Positions 23,084 to 33,182 of a stretch of DNA of 64,000 nucleotides are shown in pieces (positions within the stretch are counted from its first letter, which is position 1; each line of letters opens with the position of its first letter). This DNA comes from Sulfuritalea sp. (GTDB taxonomy: Bacteria > Pseudomonadota > Gammaproteobacteria > Burkholderiales > Rhodocyclaceae). The notes beneath the pieces were generated by a model that had not been told where the DNA came from, made no database searches, and was given only the letters and a program-made list of their open reading frames with translations. The stretch is taken from the NCBI GenBank assembly GCA_016712985.1, contig JADJQA010000009.1, positions 104,705-168,704 of the forward strand, in the 5' to 3' direction. The translations under genes and the position numbers were made by a program.

Positions 23084-23295
23084 TTCTTCTCCTGAACAGA
23101 ACGACTCAATGCGATATGCATGGAGCCAGGGTCAGTCCGCTCCATAGTGCGCACACCATGCGTTGCTTTGCTTCCCGCGAAACGCCGGGAAGTCAGGAGT
23201 TCCGCAGCCTGGCGGCAGACCGGCGCCAGGCGGATGTCTGGTGATATCAGTACTCGCAACCCATGGGCGGCGCATCGCCGCGCACGACTTCCGAC

Positions 23296-23520
23296 TCACG
23301 AAAGGTGCTCCGGCGGGCTTTCGCGGTGGAGGTCTTCAAAGCGCTTGATCTGCTGCTCGGCTTCGTCGGTCGTGACGCCGTAAGCCTCCTGTATCTTGCC
23401 GGCCAGCTCGATGCGCTGGCCGGCAATCGCGTCGAGCTGATCGTCGCTAAGCTTGCCCCATTGTGCTTTTACCTTGCCCTTGAACTGCTTCCAGTTGCCT
23501 TCGGCGAAATTCCAGTTCAT
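23296..23520 (-). CDS. CsbD family stress protein
   Basis: 74 residues, normal for CsbD (general stress family with unknown molecular role). Motifs WNFAEGNWKQFKGKVKAQWG and KLSDDQLDAIAGQRIELAGK, then IQEAYGVTTDEAEQQI. Two palindrome copies lie 184 and 221 bases upstream, shared with the divergent FecR gene. Confidence 0.95.
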   Translation of the reverse strand: MNWNFAEGNWKQFKGKVKAQWGKLSDDQLDAIAGQRIELAGKIQEAYGVTTDEAEQQIKRFEDLHRESPPEHLS

Positions 23521-23704
23521 GTCATGTTCCTTGGTTGTCTTGCTGTTGCAGATGCCGGCAGCGGACTTGCCGGGACAGCTTGCGGTGATGCTTGCTGCTG
23601 GACAGTGGCTGATGCGTGTGCCAAAGCCGGGTTCGGGCGCGTTGAATCCGCAAGCCGGAAACGCTGCAACGATGGGTCAATATGGCGCGCCAGCGTGCCC
23701 GAGT

Positions 23705-23722
23705 CTGTGCGGACCCGCACAT
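23705..23722. promoter_or_regulatory. Dispersed palindrome, copy 3
   Basis: CTGTGCGGACCCGCACAT. Starts exactly 36 bases before copy 4. Confidence 0.65.
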
Positions 23723-23740
23723 AGCCCAAACATTCGGCTT

Positions 23741-23758
23741 GCGTGCGCCATCGCACAG
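23741..23758. promoter_or_regulatory. Dispersed palindrome, copy 4
   Basis: GCGTGCGCCATCGCACAG. Between csbD-like (minus) and FecR-like (plus) genes, 51 bases before the latter. Confidence 0.65.
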
Positions 23759-23809
23759 ACGACCAGGACAGCGCGGGCTAGGGTGGTCGATCTTTGAAAA
23801 GGAATCGTC

Positions 23810-26013
23810 ATGCGCGCTCAAGCTTTCATTCGGGCTTTCGCCTTCCTGGCGGGTCTCGCCATGCTGGCTTTCAGCGGCTGGGCGAGCGCCGATCCTCCGT
23901 CGCGCGTCGGGCGTCTGGGTTACATGACCGGCGCTGTCAGCTTTTCGCCGGCTGGCGAGAGCGACTGGGTAGAGGCCACGATCAATCGTCCCCTGACCAC
24001 GGGCGATCGTCTTTGGACGGATGCGCGTGGTCGGGCTGAAATCCAGCTTGGGGGCGCCATGGTTCGCCTGCACGCAGATACCGGCGTGTCGGTTCTGAAC
24101 CTCGACGACCGGATCGCCCAACTGCAATTGACGCAGGGCACGTTGAACGTTCGCGTGAGCCGCCTGGCGCCTGGGCAGGTGTTCGAGGTCGATACGCCGA
24201 ATCTCGCCTTTACCCTGCGGGAGCCCGGCGAATACCGGATCGAGGTGGATCCGGACGGCAATGCGACGACGATCATCGTGCGCAAGGGCAAGGGCGAGGC
24301 CTACGGTGACGGCGCAGCGTATGCGCTGGATTCGCGGCAAGCGCATCGCTTCACGGGCACAGGCTTGCGTGAGTACGAGTATGTCGATACGCCGCGCCTC
24401 GACGAATTCGACCGCTGGTCGACTGGCCGCGACCGTGCTTATGACAACTCCGGCTCTGCCCGCTATGTATCGCCCGACGTGGTCGGTTATGAGGATCTCG
24501 ATGCGCACGGCACCTGGCGCGAGGACCCCGGCTATGGCAACGTGTGGACGCCGACCCGGGTGGCTGCCGGCTGGGCGCCTTACCGCGATGGGCATTGGAC
24601 GTGGATAGACCCCTGGGGCTGGACATGGGTGGATGACGCGCCCTGGGGCTTTGCCGTGTCCCACTACGGTCGTTGGGCGAATGTCCGCGGAACCTGGGGA
24701 TGGGTACCGGGCCCGGTGCGCACCGGGCCTACTATGCCCCGGCACTGGTGGCCTTCGTCGGCGGCAACAACTTTCAGCTTTCGATTTCCAGCGGCAACGT
24801 CGGCGGCGTGGCGTGGTTTCCGCTTGCGCCGCGTGAGGTTTATCGGCCCTCCTATGCGGTCAGCCGCGGCTATTACGAGAAGCTCAACCGCAGCAACACG
24901 GTGATCAACAACACCGTCATCAACAACACTTACAACAACACGAACATAACGAACGTCGTATATGCCAACCGGCAAGTGCCGGGAGCCGTCGTCGCCGTGC
25001 CAAAGACAGCGTTTGTGCAGTCGCAACCGGTGTCCAGGGCAAGGGTTTCCGCTATCGCGGGCGACCATTGCCAGTGTGCCGGTAGCCGCCATCGCGCCGG
25101 TCGCGCCCACTGGCAGAAGCATGCACGGGGCGGGCGCGGCAGGCGGCAAGCAGCCGCCTGCGCGCGTCTTCGAGCGGCCTGTCATGGGCCGCGAACCGCC
25201 CGCCGCACACGTCGGCTTCGCGGCGCAACAGCCGCAACTGGCCGCGAAGCCGGGACACCCGCTCGACGACGCCGCACGCAAGGAATTGAAGCCGGCTGCC
25301 GTGGTGCCGGTTCCCGTCGTCAAGGTAGTGGCGCAGAAACAGGAAGCTGCGCCGATCATCCGTCCGCCCCCGATGGCACCCGATGCCAGGCCGGGCGCTG
25401 CGCGCGGAAAACCCGATGAGCGCACGGTTCAGCCGATGCCGGTGATTGCGGGCCCACCCGGAGCAGCTATGCAAGGTGCTGCGCCGTCGGCCGCGAAGTC
25501 CCATGCGCCGGCAGCACCGTTGCCTGAAAAACGCAGAAAGTCCGAGCAAGGCGCCAGGGAAGGACAGCGCGGACAAGCCGCCGCGCCGCCGGGACCGCCG
25601 CCGGTCAAGAGCCCCGCTCCAGCGGCTCAACAACGAGTCGTCGCACCGTCGGCGCCCGTTGCGCAACCACCAGATCAACGCGCAAAGCCCGAGCAACGTG
25701 GCCACGACCAGCCTGGCAAGGGCGACCAGCGCGGACCACCCGCCGCCGCGTCGCAGGCGCCTCATCAGGGGCAAGCTGCGGTGCAGTCGAAGGCAGTTCC
25801 GTTGCCTCCAGTCGCCGCGTCCGCCCCGGTAGCGGCGCAACCGCCTGTTGCCGCGCCGAAGACATTGCCGCCTGACCTCCACACTCCGAGAGGGCGGAGC
25901 CGCCTGAACAAAAGTTCAGGCCCAGTGCGGACAAACAGAAGGACAGGAAAGACGAGCAAGATGACAGCAATCCGCAAAAGCGCGGAGACGAAAGCCGCAG
26001 TCGAAAGGATTAG
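23810..26013 (+). CDS. FecR-domain/DUF6600 secreted protein, frameshifted
   Basis: Signal peptide FAFLAGLAMLAFSGWASA, a FecR-like beta domain (TTGDRLWTDARGRAEIQLGG; LTQGTLNVRVSRLAPGQ), then aromatic YR/W-rich DUF6600-type motifs (WTPTRVAAGWAPYRDGHW; WIDPWGWTWVDDAPWGF). A second part has an Asn-rich run (VINNTVINNTYNNTNITNV). The third is a long Pro/Ala/Gln/Lys-rich tail ending in KRGDESRSRKD at 26013. Frame changes near 24700, 25050 and 25890. The product probably faces the periplasm or cell surface; FecR domains can sense, but no partner sigma factor is seen nearby. Confidence 0.82.
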
Positions 26014-26345
26014 TTTGGTGTCGCCGGGAGGGGGAGGCCAACACGACTGTCGATTCCGGTTTTGCGCGCCGCGACGCGAAACCGAGGTGTGTCGCGACCG
26101 TTGTATGACATTGTAGATTCAATGCGTGCCTGTACCAAGCTGGAATAGGCATCGGCTAACATTTCACGGCTCTGGATTGGGTCGTTCGCAGACTAGCGAC
26201 AGGCTGCACCGAACCTTCGCCAGTTCAATCGAGCCGGCCTGACTGTAGGGCGATTCCTACAGATTGCGTCTCACCCGCTTACCGAAAGTCACGCTCCCCG
26301 CTGATATCGCCCGGAATCCGATCGGAGCAGTATCAAAATCGACGT
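26014..26345. other. Gap upstream of metallopeptidase gene
   Basis: 332 bases without a supported gene. The only clear structure is the inverted repeat at 26243-26262. Confidence 0.6.
26243..26262. promoter_or_regulatory. Inverted repeat CTGTAGG-N6-CCTACAG
   Basis: Perfect 7-bp arms with the spacer GCGATT, about 85 bases upstream of the peptidase gene. It differs from the dispersed 18-base palindrome and could be a separate operator. Confidence 0.5.
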
Positions 26346-27470
26346 GTGCTGCGGGCCGCTGCGCTGGCCGGCAGTTATCGCAGTGCTGCGGAAGGGTGCC
26401 AGTGGGAAAATACTTTCTTTCTTTTGTTTGGGTTTCTGGGGGCAGCCTTCGGCTACTACCTGCAGGCGATGGGCGGTCACCTCGATGTAATGCGCGCGGT
26501 GCAGCCGATCAGCGTGGTGGTACGCGATCCGGCGATCGACCCGACGCTCAGGAAGCGACTTGAAGACGTGCAGACCATACGCGAGTTCGCCAGTAGGGAA
26601 CTGGGACTGCCCGACAACAACCGCGCCTATGCCGATGTGGGACGTCCCTACGTGGTTTGGAACGTCTTCGCAGCACCGGAGTTTTCGCTGGAGCCCAAGC
26701 GATGGTGCATGTTGATGGTGGGCTGTGTGGAATACCGCGGCTACTACGACAGACAGGATGCCGAACAGTTCGCCGCGGAACTGCGCCGGGAGGGCTACGA
26801 CACGCTTGTGGGCGGCGTGTCCGCCTACTCCACCCTGGGCTACTTCGAGGATCCGGTACTGAGCAGCTTTTTGCGGCTGGGCACAGCGGAAGTGGCGCGC
26901 ACGGTGTTTCATGAACTGGCGCACCAACTGATATTCGTGCAAGGCGATTCCTTGTTCAACGAGTCCTTTGCCACGGCAGTGGAAAACGAAGGCATGCGAC
27001 GCTGGCTGGCAGTGCGCGCCACGCCCGAGCAGCGCGCCGCCTTCGAGGGGCAGTTGGAGCGCAAGGCGGCCTTCGCCGGCCTGATGCGCGATTACCGCAA
27101 GAAATTTCACGCACTCTATGGCAGCGCAGGCTCGAGCGATGATCAGCGTCGGGCCAAAGTCGCATTGCTCGACGCCCTGCGCCGCGACTACGTTGAACTG
27201 AAGACAGCCTGGGGCGGCCACGCCGGCTATGACAAGTTCTTTGGCGAGGATCTGAACAACGCCAAACTCGTCTCGCTCTCGCTCTACAGTGAACTGGTGC
27301 CCGCCTTCGAGGCGCTGCTTCTGCTGGAGGATCGCGACCTGCCGCGCTTCTACTGGCGCGTTGCCACCCTCGCTGCGCTTGACAAGGAAGCCCGGCGCAG
27401 CGCGCTGGGCACGCTTCTTCCTGTGCGCGGCAATGTCCTGCAGGCCGGTCAGGGCAAGCCGGCGGGGTGA
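26346..27470 (+). CDS. Predicted aminopeptidase (DUF2265/COG4324-like zinc metallopeptidase)
   Basis: 374 residues as read. HExxH zinc motif in RTVFHELAHQLIFVQGD, followed by FNESFATAVENEG. Other family features are YYLQAMGGHLDVMRA, RELGLPDNNRAYADVGRPY and AYSTLGYFEDPVLSSFL. Family members are usually lipoproteins; here the N-terminus (FFLLFGFLGAAFGYYLQ) is hydrophobic but lacks an obvious lipobox Cys, so the start or the first 30 residues may be wrong. Four bases before the next gene, likely co-transcribed. Confidence 0.88.
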   Translation: MLRAAALAGSYRSAAEGCQWENTFFLLFGFLGAAFGYYLQAMGGHLDVMRAVQPISVVVRDPAIDPTLRKRLEDVQTIREFASRELGLPDNNRAYADVGRPYVVWNVFAAPEFSLEPKRWCMLMVGCVEYRGYYDRQDAEQFAAELRREGYDTLVGGVSAYSTLGYFEDPVLSSFLRLGTAEVARTVFHELAHQLIFVQGDSLFNESFATAVENEGMRRWLAVRATPEQRAAFEGQLERKAAFAGLMRDYRKKFHALYGSAGSSDDQRRAKVALLDALRRDYVELKTAWGGHAGYDKFFGEDLNNAKLVSLSLYSELVPAFEALLLLEDRDLPRFYWRVATLAALDKEARRSALGTLLPVRGNVLQAGQGKPAG

Positions 27471-27474
27471 TGCC

Positions 27475-28182
27475 ATGGCCATGAAATCCCTGGCGGCTTT
27501 CGGCACCATCATGGCAGCGGTCTGGGCGATGGGCGCACATGCGGCCGACTATCCCACCGAAAGCCGGTTCCGCCAGGCGCTGGCCGGGGTCGAAAGACTG
27601 GTTCGTGCGGAAGGCATGAGATTGGAAGTGCTCAATGCCCAAGACGAAGGCCTGACGCGTCCACTGCTTGCGGCGGGCTTCAACATCGATAGCAGCACCT
27701 GCATCGTGTTCTTCAATACGCGGCCGGAAGACGGCCTCACGCAGTTCTTCGCCAGCATCAGCGAGCGCGAACTACCGCCACTGCTGCGCGCAATGGCCGT
27801 GCACGAGGTGACGCATTGTGTCGAGCAGCGCGAAGCCTATGTCCGCAGGCGTTTCGACAAGGTTCTGCCGGATACCTACCAGCGAGACGACATGACCATC
27901 GAAGGCTATGTGTCGGTGGTGAAAAGCGGTGCGGTAGAAACCTGGGGAGAGGCGCTGGCAGACATCAGTTCCCTGCTTTACCTGAAGAAGGCCGTGCCCG
28001 GCCAGTGGCAGGACCTGGCACGCCGCATCAGCACCATGCGCCACGAGCTGGCCGGCAAGTGGCCGGCACATGACACCTCGGCATGGCTCGACCGCCTGAT
28101 CGACGCGAATCCGGATATCGGCGAGGGAGTCAATCTGTTCGACGCAGCTTTTCACTACCGCAGGAAATTTCGGCCGAAGTAA
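27475..28182 (+). CDS. Secreted putative zinc metallopeptidase-like protein
   Basis: 235 residues from ATG 27475; an earlier in-frame start overlaps the upstream gene and hides the signal peptide (ending in MGAHAADY). The motif AVHEVTHCVEQRE gives an HExxH (HEVTH), and a downstream Glu in ETWGEALADISSLLYL could be the third ligand. I do not recognise a named family. It pairs with the aminopeptidase upstream, suggesting a two-gene periplasmic peptidase unit. Confidence 0.8.
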   Translation: MAMKSLAAFGTIMAAVWAMGAHAADYPTESRFRQALAGVERLVRAEGMRLEVLNAQDEGLTRPLLAAGFNIDSSTCIVFFNTRPEDGLTQFFASISERELPPLLRAMAVHEVTHCVEQREAYVRRRFDKVLPDTYQRDDMTIEGYVSVVKSGAVETWGEALADISSLLYLKKAVPGQWQDLARRISTMRHELAGKWPAHDTSAWLDRLIDANPDIGEGVNLFDAAFHYRRKFRPK

Positions 28183-28358
28183 GCGCCGCAGGCGGGAAAC
28201 GGCCAGGACATCCGCCTCGGGCTCGATTGGCGAGGTGGAACGATCAGCGTGGGCTACCGGTCGTACTTGCAGGCCACGGTGACCGCGCCGCTGCAACGAG
28301 CCGCATCGGTTCAATTCCTGCATCATCCGTTTGCGCCGCAGGCTTGCCGCAGTGTCGC

Positions 28359-28706
28359 TCATGGCACGTCGTCGAACTTTTCCGGCGGTTTTCTTGATTG
28401 CTGCGCGCGTCCCAGCGTGCTTTCGATCATTCGCGTCATTTTGTCTACCGCGCCGTCAAGAGCCTGGCTCAGGTTTGCCGCCGTATCGGTAACTGCCATG
28501 GGTTGCCGGCCTTCGAGGCGCGCCTCCAGCAGGCAGCGTTTGTCGTTTTGCCCGCTCTTGTCGGCGTTTTCGTCGCTCAGGTGTATTTCTACGCGGGTGA
28601 TCTGTTCGCTGAAGCGACTCAGGGCGCTGCGCACTGTTTCACGAAACTGTCCAATCGTTGCTTCATGGACTTCGAAATTGTGGTCGATGTTGATCTGGAT
28701 CTGCAT
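28359..28706 (-). CDS. HPF/RaiA-family ribosome-associated protein
   Basis: 115 residues. The fold signature is MQIQINIDHNFEV at the start, VRSALSRFSEQITRVEIHLS in the middle and LEARLEGRQPMAVTDTAANL then LSQALDGAVDKMTRMIE at the end, as in short hibernation-promoting factors that silence 70S ribosomes. It is not next to rpoN as the housekeeping hpf usually is, so it is probably a stress paralog. A half-copy of the palindrome (CGCACAG at 28745) is about 40 bases upstream. Confidence 0.86.
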   Translation of the reverse strand: MQIQINIDHNFEVHEATIGQFRETVRSALSRFSEQITRVEIHLSDENADKSGQNDKRCLLEARLEGRQPMAVTDTAANLSQALDGAVDKMTRMIESTLGRAQQSRKPPEKFDDVP

Positions 28707-28823
28707 GCTGTTCTCCTGTGGTGATCGTGTCCTGCGCCGCAGTGCGCACAGCCTGCCGGGCCTCTGCCATCTGATCGAGCGGCACCTGGTGGAAAAAACT
28801 GCGCGAGCGCGAGCGGGCTGACA

Positions 28824-29213
28824 TTACGACTTGAGGCTGGTACACACCTTCAACAGCAGTGCACGAACTTCCCTGGCAATCTCGGTCACTTCCGCTTTAT
28901 CGACCAGCTTCAGTACCGCCTCGGGGTCCATGAATGCCACCGTTATGGTTCCGTCGGCTTCTTCGCGCACCACCACGTTACACGGCAGCAACAAGCCGAT
29001 ATCCGGGTCAGCCTCGATCGTGCGGTGGGCGAGCGGCGGGTTGCATGCGCCAAGGATGCGATACGGCCGATGCTCGATGTTGAGCTTGGCTTTCAGCGTC
29101 GCCTTGACATCGATGTCGCTAAGCACGCCGAAGCCTTCCTTTTTAAGGGCCTCAGTGACTTTCGCGACGGCGGCATCGAACGGCATCTTTAGATGGGTGT
29201 TGAATCCGTACAT
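28824..29213 (-). CDS. DUF302 domain protein
   Basis: 129 residues. The DUF302 core is visible: FDAAVAKVTEALKKEGFGVL, DIDVKATLKAKLN, YRILGACNPPLAHRTIEADP, and IGLLLPCNVVVRE. A Cys in each of the last two segments is typical; no enzymatic role is established. It is preceded by a long intergenic region with several palindrome copies. Confidence 0.92.
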   Translation of the reverse strand: MYGFNTHLKMPFDAAVAKVTEALKKEGFGVLSDIDVKATLKAKLNIEHRPYRILGACNPPLAHRTIEADPDIGLLLPCNVVVREEADGTITVAFMDPEAVLKLVDKAEVTEIAREVRALLLKVCTSLKS

Positions 29214-29272
29214 GACTTGAGTCCTTTCAAGTATTGCGCCACTATGCTTTTACAGGTCGACTTGTGCAGCGT

Positions 29273-29292
29273 CGGTGCGCTGGCGCGCACAG
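29273..29292. promoter_or_regulatory. Dispersed palindrome, copy 5 (6-base spacer)
   Basis: CGGTGCG and CGCACAG arms are separated by CTGGCG, two bases wider than other copies. 60 bases upstream of the DUF302 gene. Confidence 0.5.
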
Positions 29293-29299
29293 TGCGCAG

Positions 29300-29317
29300 C
29301 GGTCCGCTGACGAAAGA
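29300..29317. promoter_or_regulatory. Dispersed palindrome, copy 6 (degenerate)
   Basis: CGGTCCGCTGACGAAAGA. It keeps the CGCTGACG core but the arms are weak. Confidence 0.3.
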
Positions 29318-29440
29318 CGGGCGCTGGCGGCACGGGCGATAACGACCCAGAAACGATCTTCTGCTCCGCAAAGTGCCGGTCTTCCCTGCGCCGGTTACTG
29401 ATCCGGCATCAGACATTCTGTGGCCCCGCAGCCGGGCCGT

Positions 29441-29458
29441 GTGTGCGGCAGCGAACGG
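29441..29458. promoter_or_regulatory. Dispersed palindrome, copy 7
   Basis: GTGTGCGGCAGCGAACGG. About 200 bases before the membrane protein gene at 29662. Confidence 0.5.
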
Positions 29459-29661
29459 ACGCAGGCGCCCGTCCAGGCCTAACGTATGCTGATGAGCTGT
29501 CCTCCTGTCAAAGCCCCACTCCGGACCTACGGCACCGACGCCCACTACACGGATCGGCGCGTCAGCGAAATGAGGAACGAGTGCCCGAGAGCGCCCCCAA
29601 GCGGAACGAACGCGCCGACCTGGCTATCCAAGCTTTCGTCCACACAACCCAAGGAACCACC

Positions 29662-30183
29662 ATGAACCTGCGCGCCTTCTCCCTGTCCCTGATCCTGGCT
29701 TTCGTCTTGTTAGCAGCGTTCGCGACCCTGAACTGGGCGGCAATGGCAGCACCCAGCACCTTGAGCCTCGGGTTGATCGATGTCAGCGCCCCGCTCGGCA
29801 TGGTCATGCTGGTGTTCACGGCAGCAATCAGCGGCCTGTTCATTGTGTACATCGTGCTGCTGCAGGCCGGCGTCATCGTCGAAGCGCGGCGGTTGACGAA
29901 GGAGCTCAAGGCACAGCGCGAACTTGCGGATACCGCAGAGGCCTCTCGCTTTACAGCGCTGCAGACCATGCTGGAAGGCCAACTGAGCAAGATTGAAGCG
30001 CAGGGTGCCGCAACCAACCGCGAGTTCGGAGCCCGGATTGAACAATCGGAACGGGGCATGCAGGACAAGTTGGCCGAAGCGACGGGTACACTGTCGGCCT
30101 ATCTTGGCGAAATCGAGGACAAGCTCGATCGCGTGTTGGTCCCGGGGCACGCATTGGACACGGCGCCCCACGCAGCGCGCTGA
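29662..30183 (+). CDS. Two-TM membrane protein with coiled coil (LapA-like)
   Basis: 173 residues from ATG 29662, with AAGGA 7 bases upstream. TM1 is ILAFVLLAAFATLNWAAM and TM2 is GMVMLVFTAAISGLFIVYIV, followed by a long charged helix (EARRLTKELKAQRELADTAE; LEGQLSKIEAQGAATNREF) predicted to be a cytoplasmic coiled coil. The layout resembles LapA/DUF1049 proteins, but the family assignment is tentative. Confidence 0.75.
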   Translation: MNLRAFSLSLILAFVLLAAFATLNWAAMAAPSTLSLGLIDVSAPLGMVMLVFTAAISGLFIVYIVLLQAGVIVEARRLTKELKAQRELADTAEASRFTALQTMLEGQLSKIEAQGAATNREFGARIEQSERGMQDKLAEATGTLSAYLGEIEDKLDRVLVPGHALDTAPHAAR

Positions 30184-30267
30184 CCGGTTGCCGGGGAGCG
30201 CGCCATCGCAACGCCGTCACGGTCGCGCGAACCCACGCAACCCCTTCATCGCGAGCGCACTAACCCC

Positions 30268-32998
30268 TCATTGCGAGCGCCGGACCCAGCGTCGTCGCAG
30301 CAGCTTTCGCCCTTCGCTGAACCACAGCACCCCGCTGGCCATCGCCACACACACGCCCCACTGGCCTGCCGAAAGTGGCACGGTGCCAAAGGCGAGGTTG
30401 AGGAAGGGCAGGTGCACGACGGCCACCTGCAGCAGAGCCGACAAGGCCACTGCGACCCACAGCCAGCGGTTCGAGAACGCCGCCCGGAACGCTGATGCGG
30501 ATGCCGAGCGCGCGTTGAAGCAGTTGAACAACTGCGTCAGCACCAGCACCGTGAAGGCGGCGGTGCGCGCCAGTTCCAGGCTGTGCGGGCCGGCGCCCAG
30601 CCAGGCGTCCACCGGCTCGATCAGCCCGCCGGGCAGGAACAGGTCCAGCGTCAGCAGGGTCAGCACCGCCATCACGACGCCGGCCTCAAACACACCCAGC
30701 CCCATGCGGGCATCGATGATGCGCTGGCTGCGCGGGCGCGGCTTGCGTGCCATGACGTCTTCCGCGATCGGGTCCACGCCCATGGCCAGCGCAGGCCCGG
30801 TGTCGGTGATCAGGTTGATCCACAGGATCTGCGTGGCCAGCAGCGGCAGCACCACCGCGCCACCGGATCCGGTGGCCGTGGCCTTCAGGCCGATGACACC
30901 CGCGCCCACCACGCCGACGAACACCGTCAACACCTCGCCCAGGTTCGACGACAGCAGGTAACGCAGGAACTTGCGGATGTTGTCGAGCACGCCACGCCCT
31001 TCGCGCACCGCCAGCACGATGGTGGCGAAGTGGTCGTCGGCCAGGATCATGCGGGCCGCCTCCTTGGTCACCTCGGTGCCCGCCACGCCCATCGCCACGC
31101 CGATGTCGGCGGCCTTCAGCGCCGGGGCGTCGTTGACGCCGTCGCCCGTCATCGCCACCACGTTGCCGCCTTGCTGCAGCGCGCGCACGATAAGCAGCTT
31201 GTGCCGGGGCGCCACGCGGGCGAACACCGAAGTCTGCCGCGCGGCGGCGGCGAAGGCAGCGTCGTCGAGCTTGTCGAGCTCGATCCCCGTGAGCGCCGAC
31301 GTGCCAGCCTCGACGATGCCGAGATCGGCCGCAATGCGCGCCGCCGTGCGCGGGTGGTCGCCGGTGATCATGATCACGCGGATGCCGGCCTCTCGGGCTT
31401 GGGCAATGGCCACGGCCGCTTCTGCGCGCGGCGGATCGATGATGCCGACAGTGCCGAGGTACTCCAGATCCTGTTCGAGCGCAGCCGCCTCCACGGCATC
31501 GGTCGGGATCTGCGCGTCGGGTGCCAGCGTGCGGCGCGCCACGGCCAGTGTGCGCAGCGCATCACCGGTCATCGCCGCCACGTCGGCCAGCACCTGCGCA
31601 TGGAGGGTCGCATCGAGCACCACCGTGGCCTCGCCGCGGCGGACGTGGGTGCAATGCGCCAGCAGCACATCGGGTGCGCCCTTGGCAAAGAGCACATGTG
31701 CCTCGCCGTCGTCATGGTCCACCACGAGCACCGACATCATTTTGCGCTGCGAGGTAAAGGGGATTTCGCCGATGCGCTCGAAGCGTTCCTTCGTCTCAGG
31801 CGCGGCCTCGCTTTTCTCCGGTTCGCCCAGCTTGCGTTCGGCCACCAGGAACGCGGCTTCCGTCGGGTCGCCCTGGATCGTCCATGCACCGGTGTCATCC
31901 TGCTGTAGTTGGGCATTGCCGGCCAGGCTGCCGCCGCGCAGCACGGCCTGCAGCTCTGTGCGCAGCGGGCCTTCGGCCAGTTCGGCACCGGCTGTCTCGG
32001 GGCGCCCCTCGGGGGCGTAACCCACGCCGGTGATGTCGCTGCGCCCCGAGACCGTCATCACCCGCTGCACGGTCATCTCGCCGCGCGTCAGCGTGCCGGT
32101 TTTGTCCGATGCAATGACGGATGCGGACCCGAGCGTCTCTACCGAGGCCAGCTTCTTGACGATGGCGTGGTGGCGCGCCATGCGGCGCACCCCCATCGCC
32201 AGCACCACCGACAGGATCGCCGGCAGGCCCTCGGGCACGGCGGCTACGGCAAGCGACACCCCCAGCAGCAGCACCGTGACGACATCGGCCACGCCCTGGA
32301 TGTCGGAGATGAGCAGGATCACGGCCACCACCAGGCCGGCGATCACCACGCCGCGATGCCCAGCACCTTGCCCAGGTAGGCGATCTCGACCTGCAGGGGT
32401 GTCGGCACGTCGGGCGTGGTGTCCAGCAGGGTGGCGATCCCGCCCATCTCGGTCTGCATGCCGGTGGCGGTGACGATGGCGCCGCGTCGCCCTCGGCGAG
32501 CACCAGCACGTCGCCCTTGACGAGTTCGGCGCTGGGCACCCGTGCCACGGCGCCGTCGCGCAGCACGGCCGACGTGGCGGTGGTCATCTTCGCCAGCGCC
32601 GCCACCGCCTGCGCCGCCTTGGCCTCCTGCAGCCAGCCCAGCACCGCATTCAGCACCACCACGCCGGCTATCACGATGGCATCCAGCGGCCAGCCGGCCA
32701 CACCGGGCCTGCCCCGGCCTTCGAACCACCAGGCGGCCAAGGCCACTGCTGCTGCGGCACCGAGCAGGTACACCAGCGGGTCCTGCAACTGCGCCAGCAC
32801 CCGACGCCAGGCGGGCACGGGAGGCACCGCGCGCAACTCGTTGGGGCCATCGGCACTCAAGCGGTTGGCAGCCTCTTCGGTACCGAGGCCACGTTCCAGG
32901 TCGCTGCCCAGCGCCAGGGCCAGATCGGCGATGTCGATCAGCGACGGGTCGTCCGCGGGCGCGCTACGCCGTGCTGCGACAGGTTCTACCTGGCGCAC
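30268..32998 (-). pseudogene. Type II cation P-type ATPase, actuator domain deleted
   Basis: Resembles bacterial Ca2+/cation pumps (PacL/PMA type). N-terminal cation-ATPase domain (LGTEEAANRLSADGPNELR), then TM1-2. PEGLPAIL in TM4, the phosphorylation site SDKTGTLTRGEMT, the hinge TGDGVNDAPALKAADIGVAM and the C-terminal TMs are intact. Two defects: near 32480 the sequence jumps from VKGDVLVLAEGD directly to IVTATGMQTEMGGIATLL, losing about 60 residues with the TGES loop needed for dephosphorylation; and a frame change follows near 32345. GTG 32998 is the likely start. As read, the pump could not complete its cycle. Confidence 0.88.
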
Positions 32999-33182
32999 TA
33001 TGTGACCGGACACGCCGCGGCCTGCGTACGGTGGGCGGTACTGCCCCGGCAACGGTACCGTCCGGTATCGTGCCCGCTCGGACAGGGATTTGTCATGTCC
33101 AGAGTTGGAAATGGTCTTCTTTCCGGACGGGCTGCAACGCTGGTCCTGTCGGGCCTGATGCTGCCCAAGGCGATGATGGGTG

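Larger units (their letters stand above)
29214..29661. other. Divergent intergenic region with clustered palindromes
   Basis: 448 bases between the DUF302 gene (minus) and a membrane protein (plus). No gene is supported. Three palindrome copies of varying quality lie at 29273, 29300 and 29441. Confidence 0.6.

Noticed and set aside
23140..23160. GTGCGCAC near the small lipoprotein gene as a palindrome copy
   Set aside because: Only one arm fits; the other side of the 4-base centre does not match. Treated as a half-site at most. The same applies near 28741.
30583..31908. 441-codon frame antisense to the P-type ATPase
   Set aside because: His/Arg/Gln-rich shadow of the ATPase; the ATPase motifs are unambiguous.
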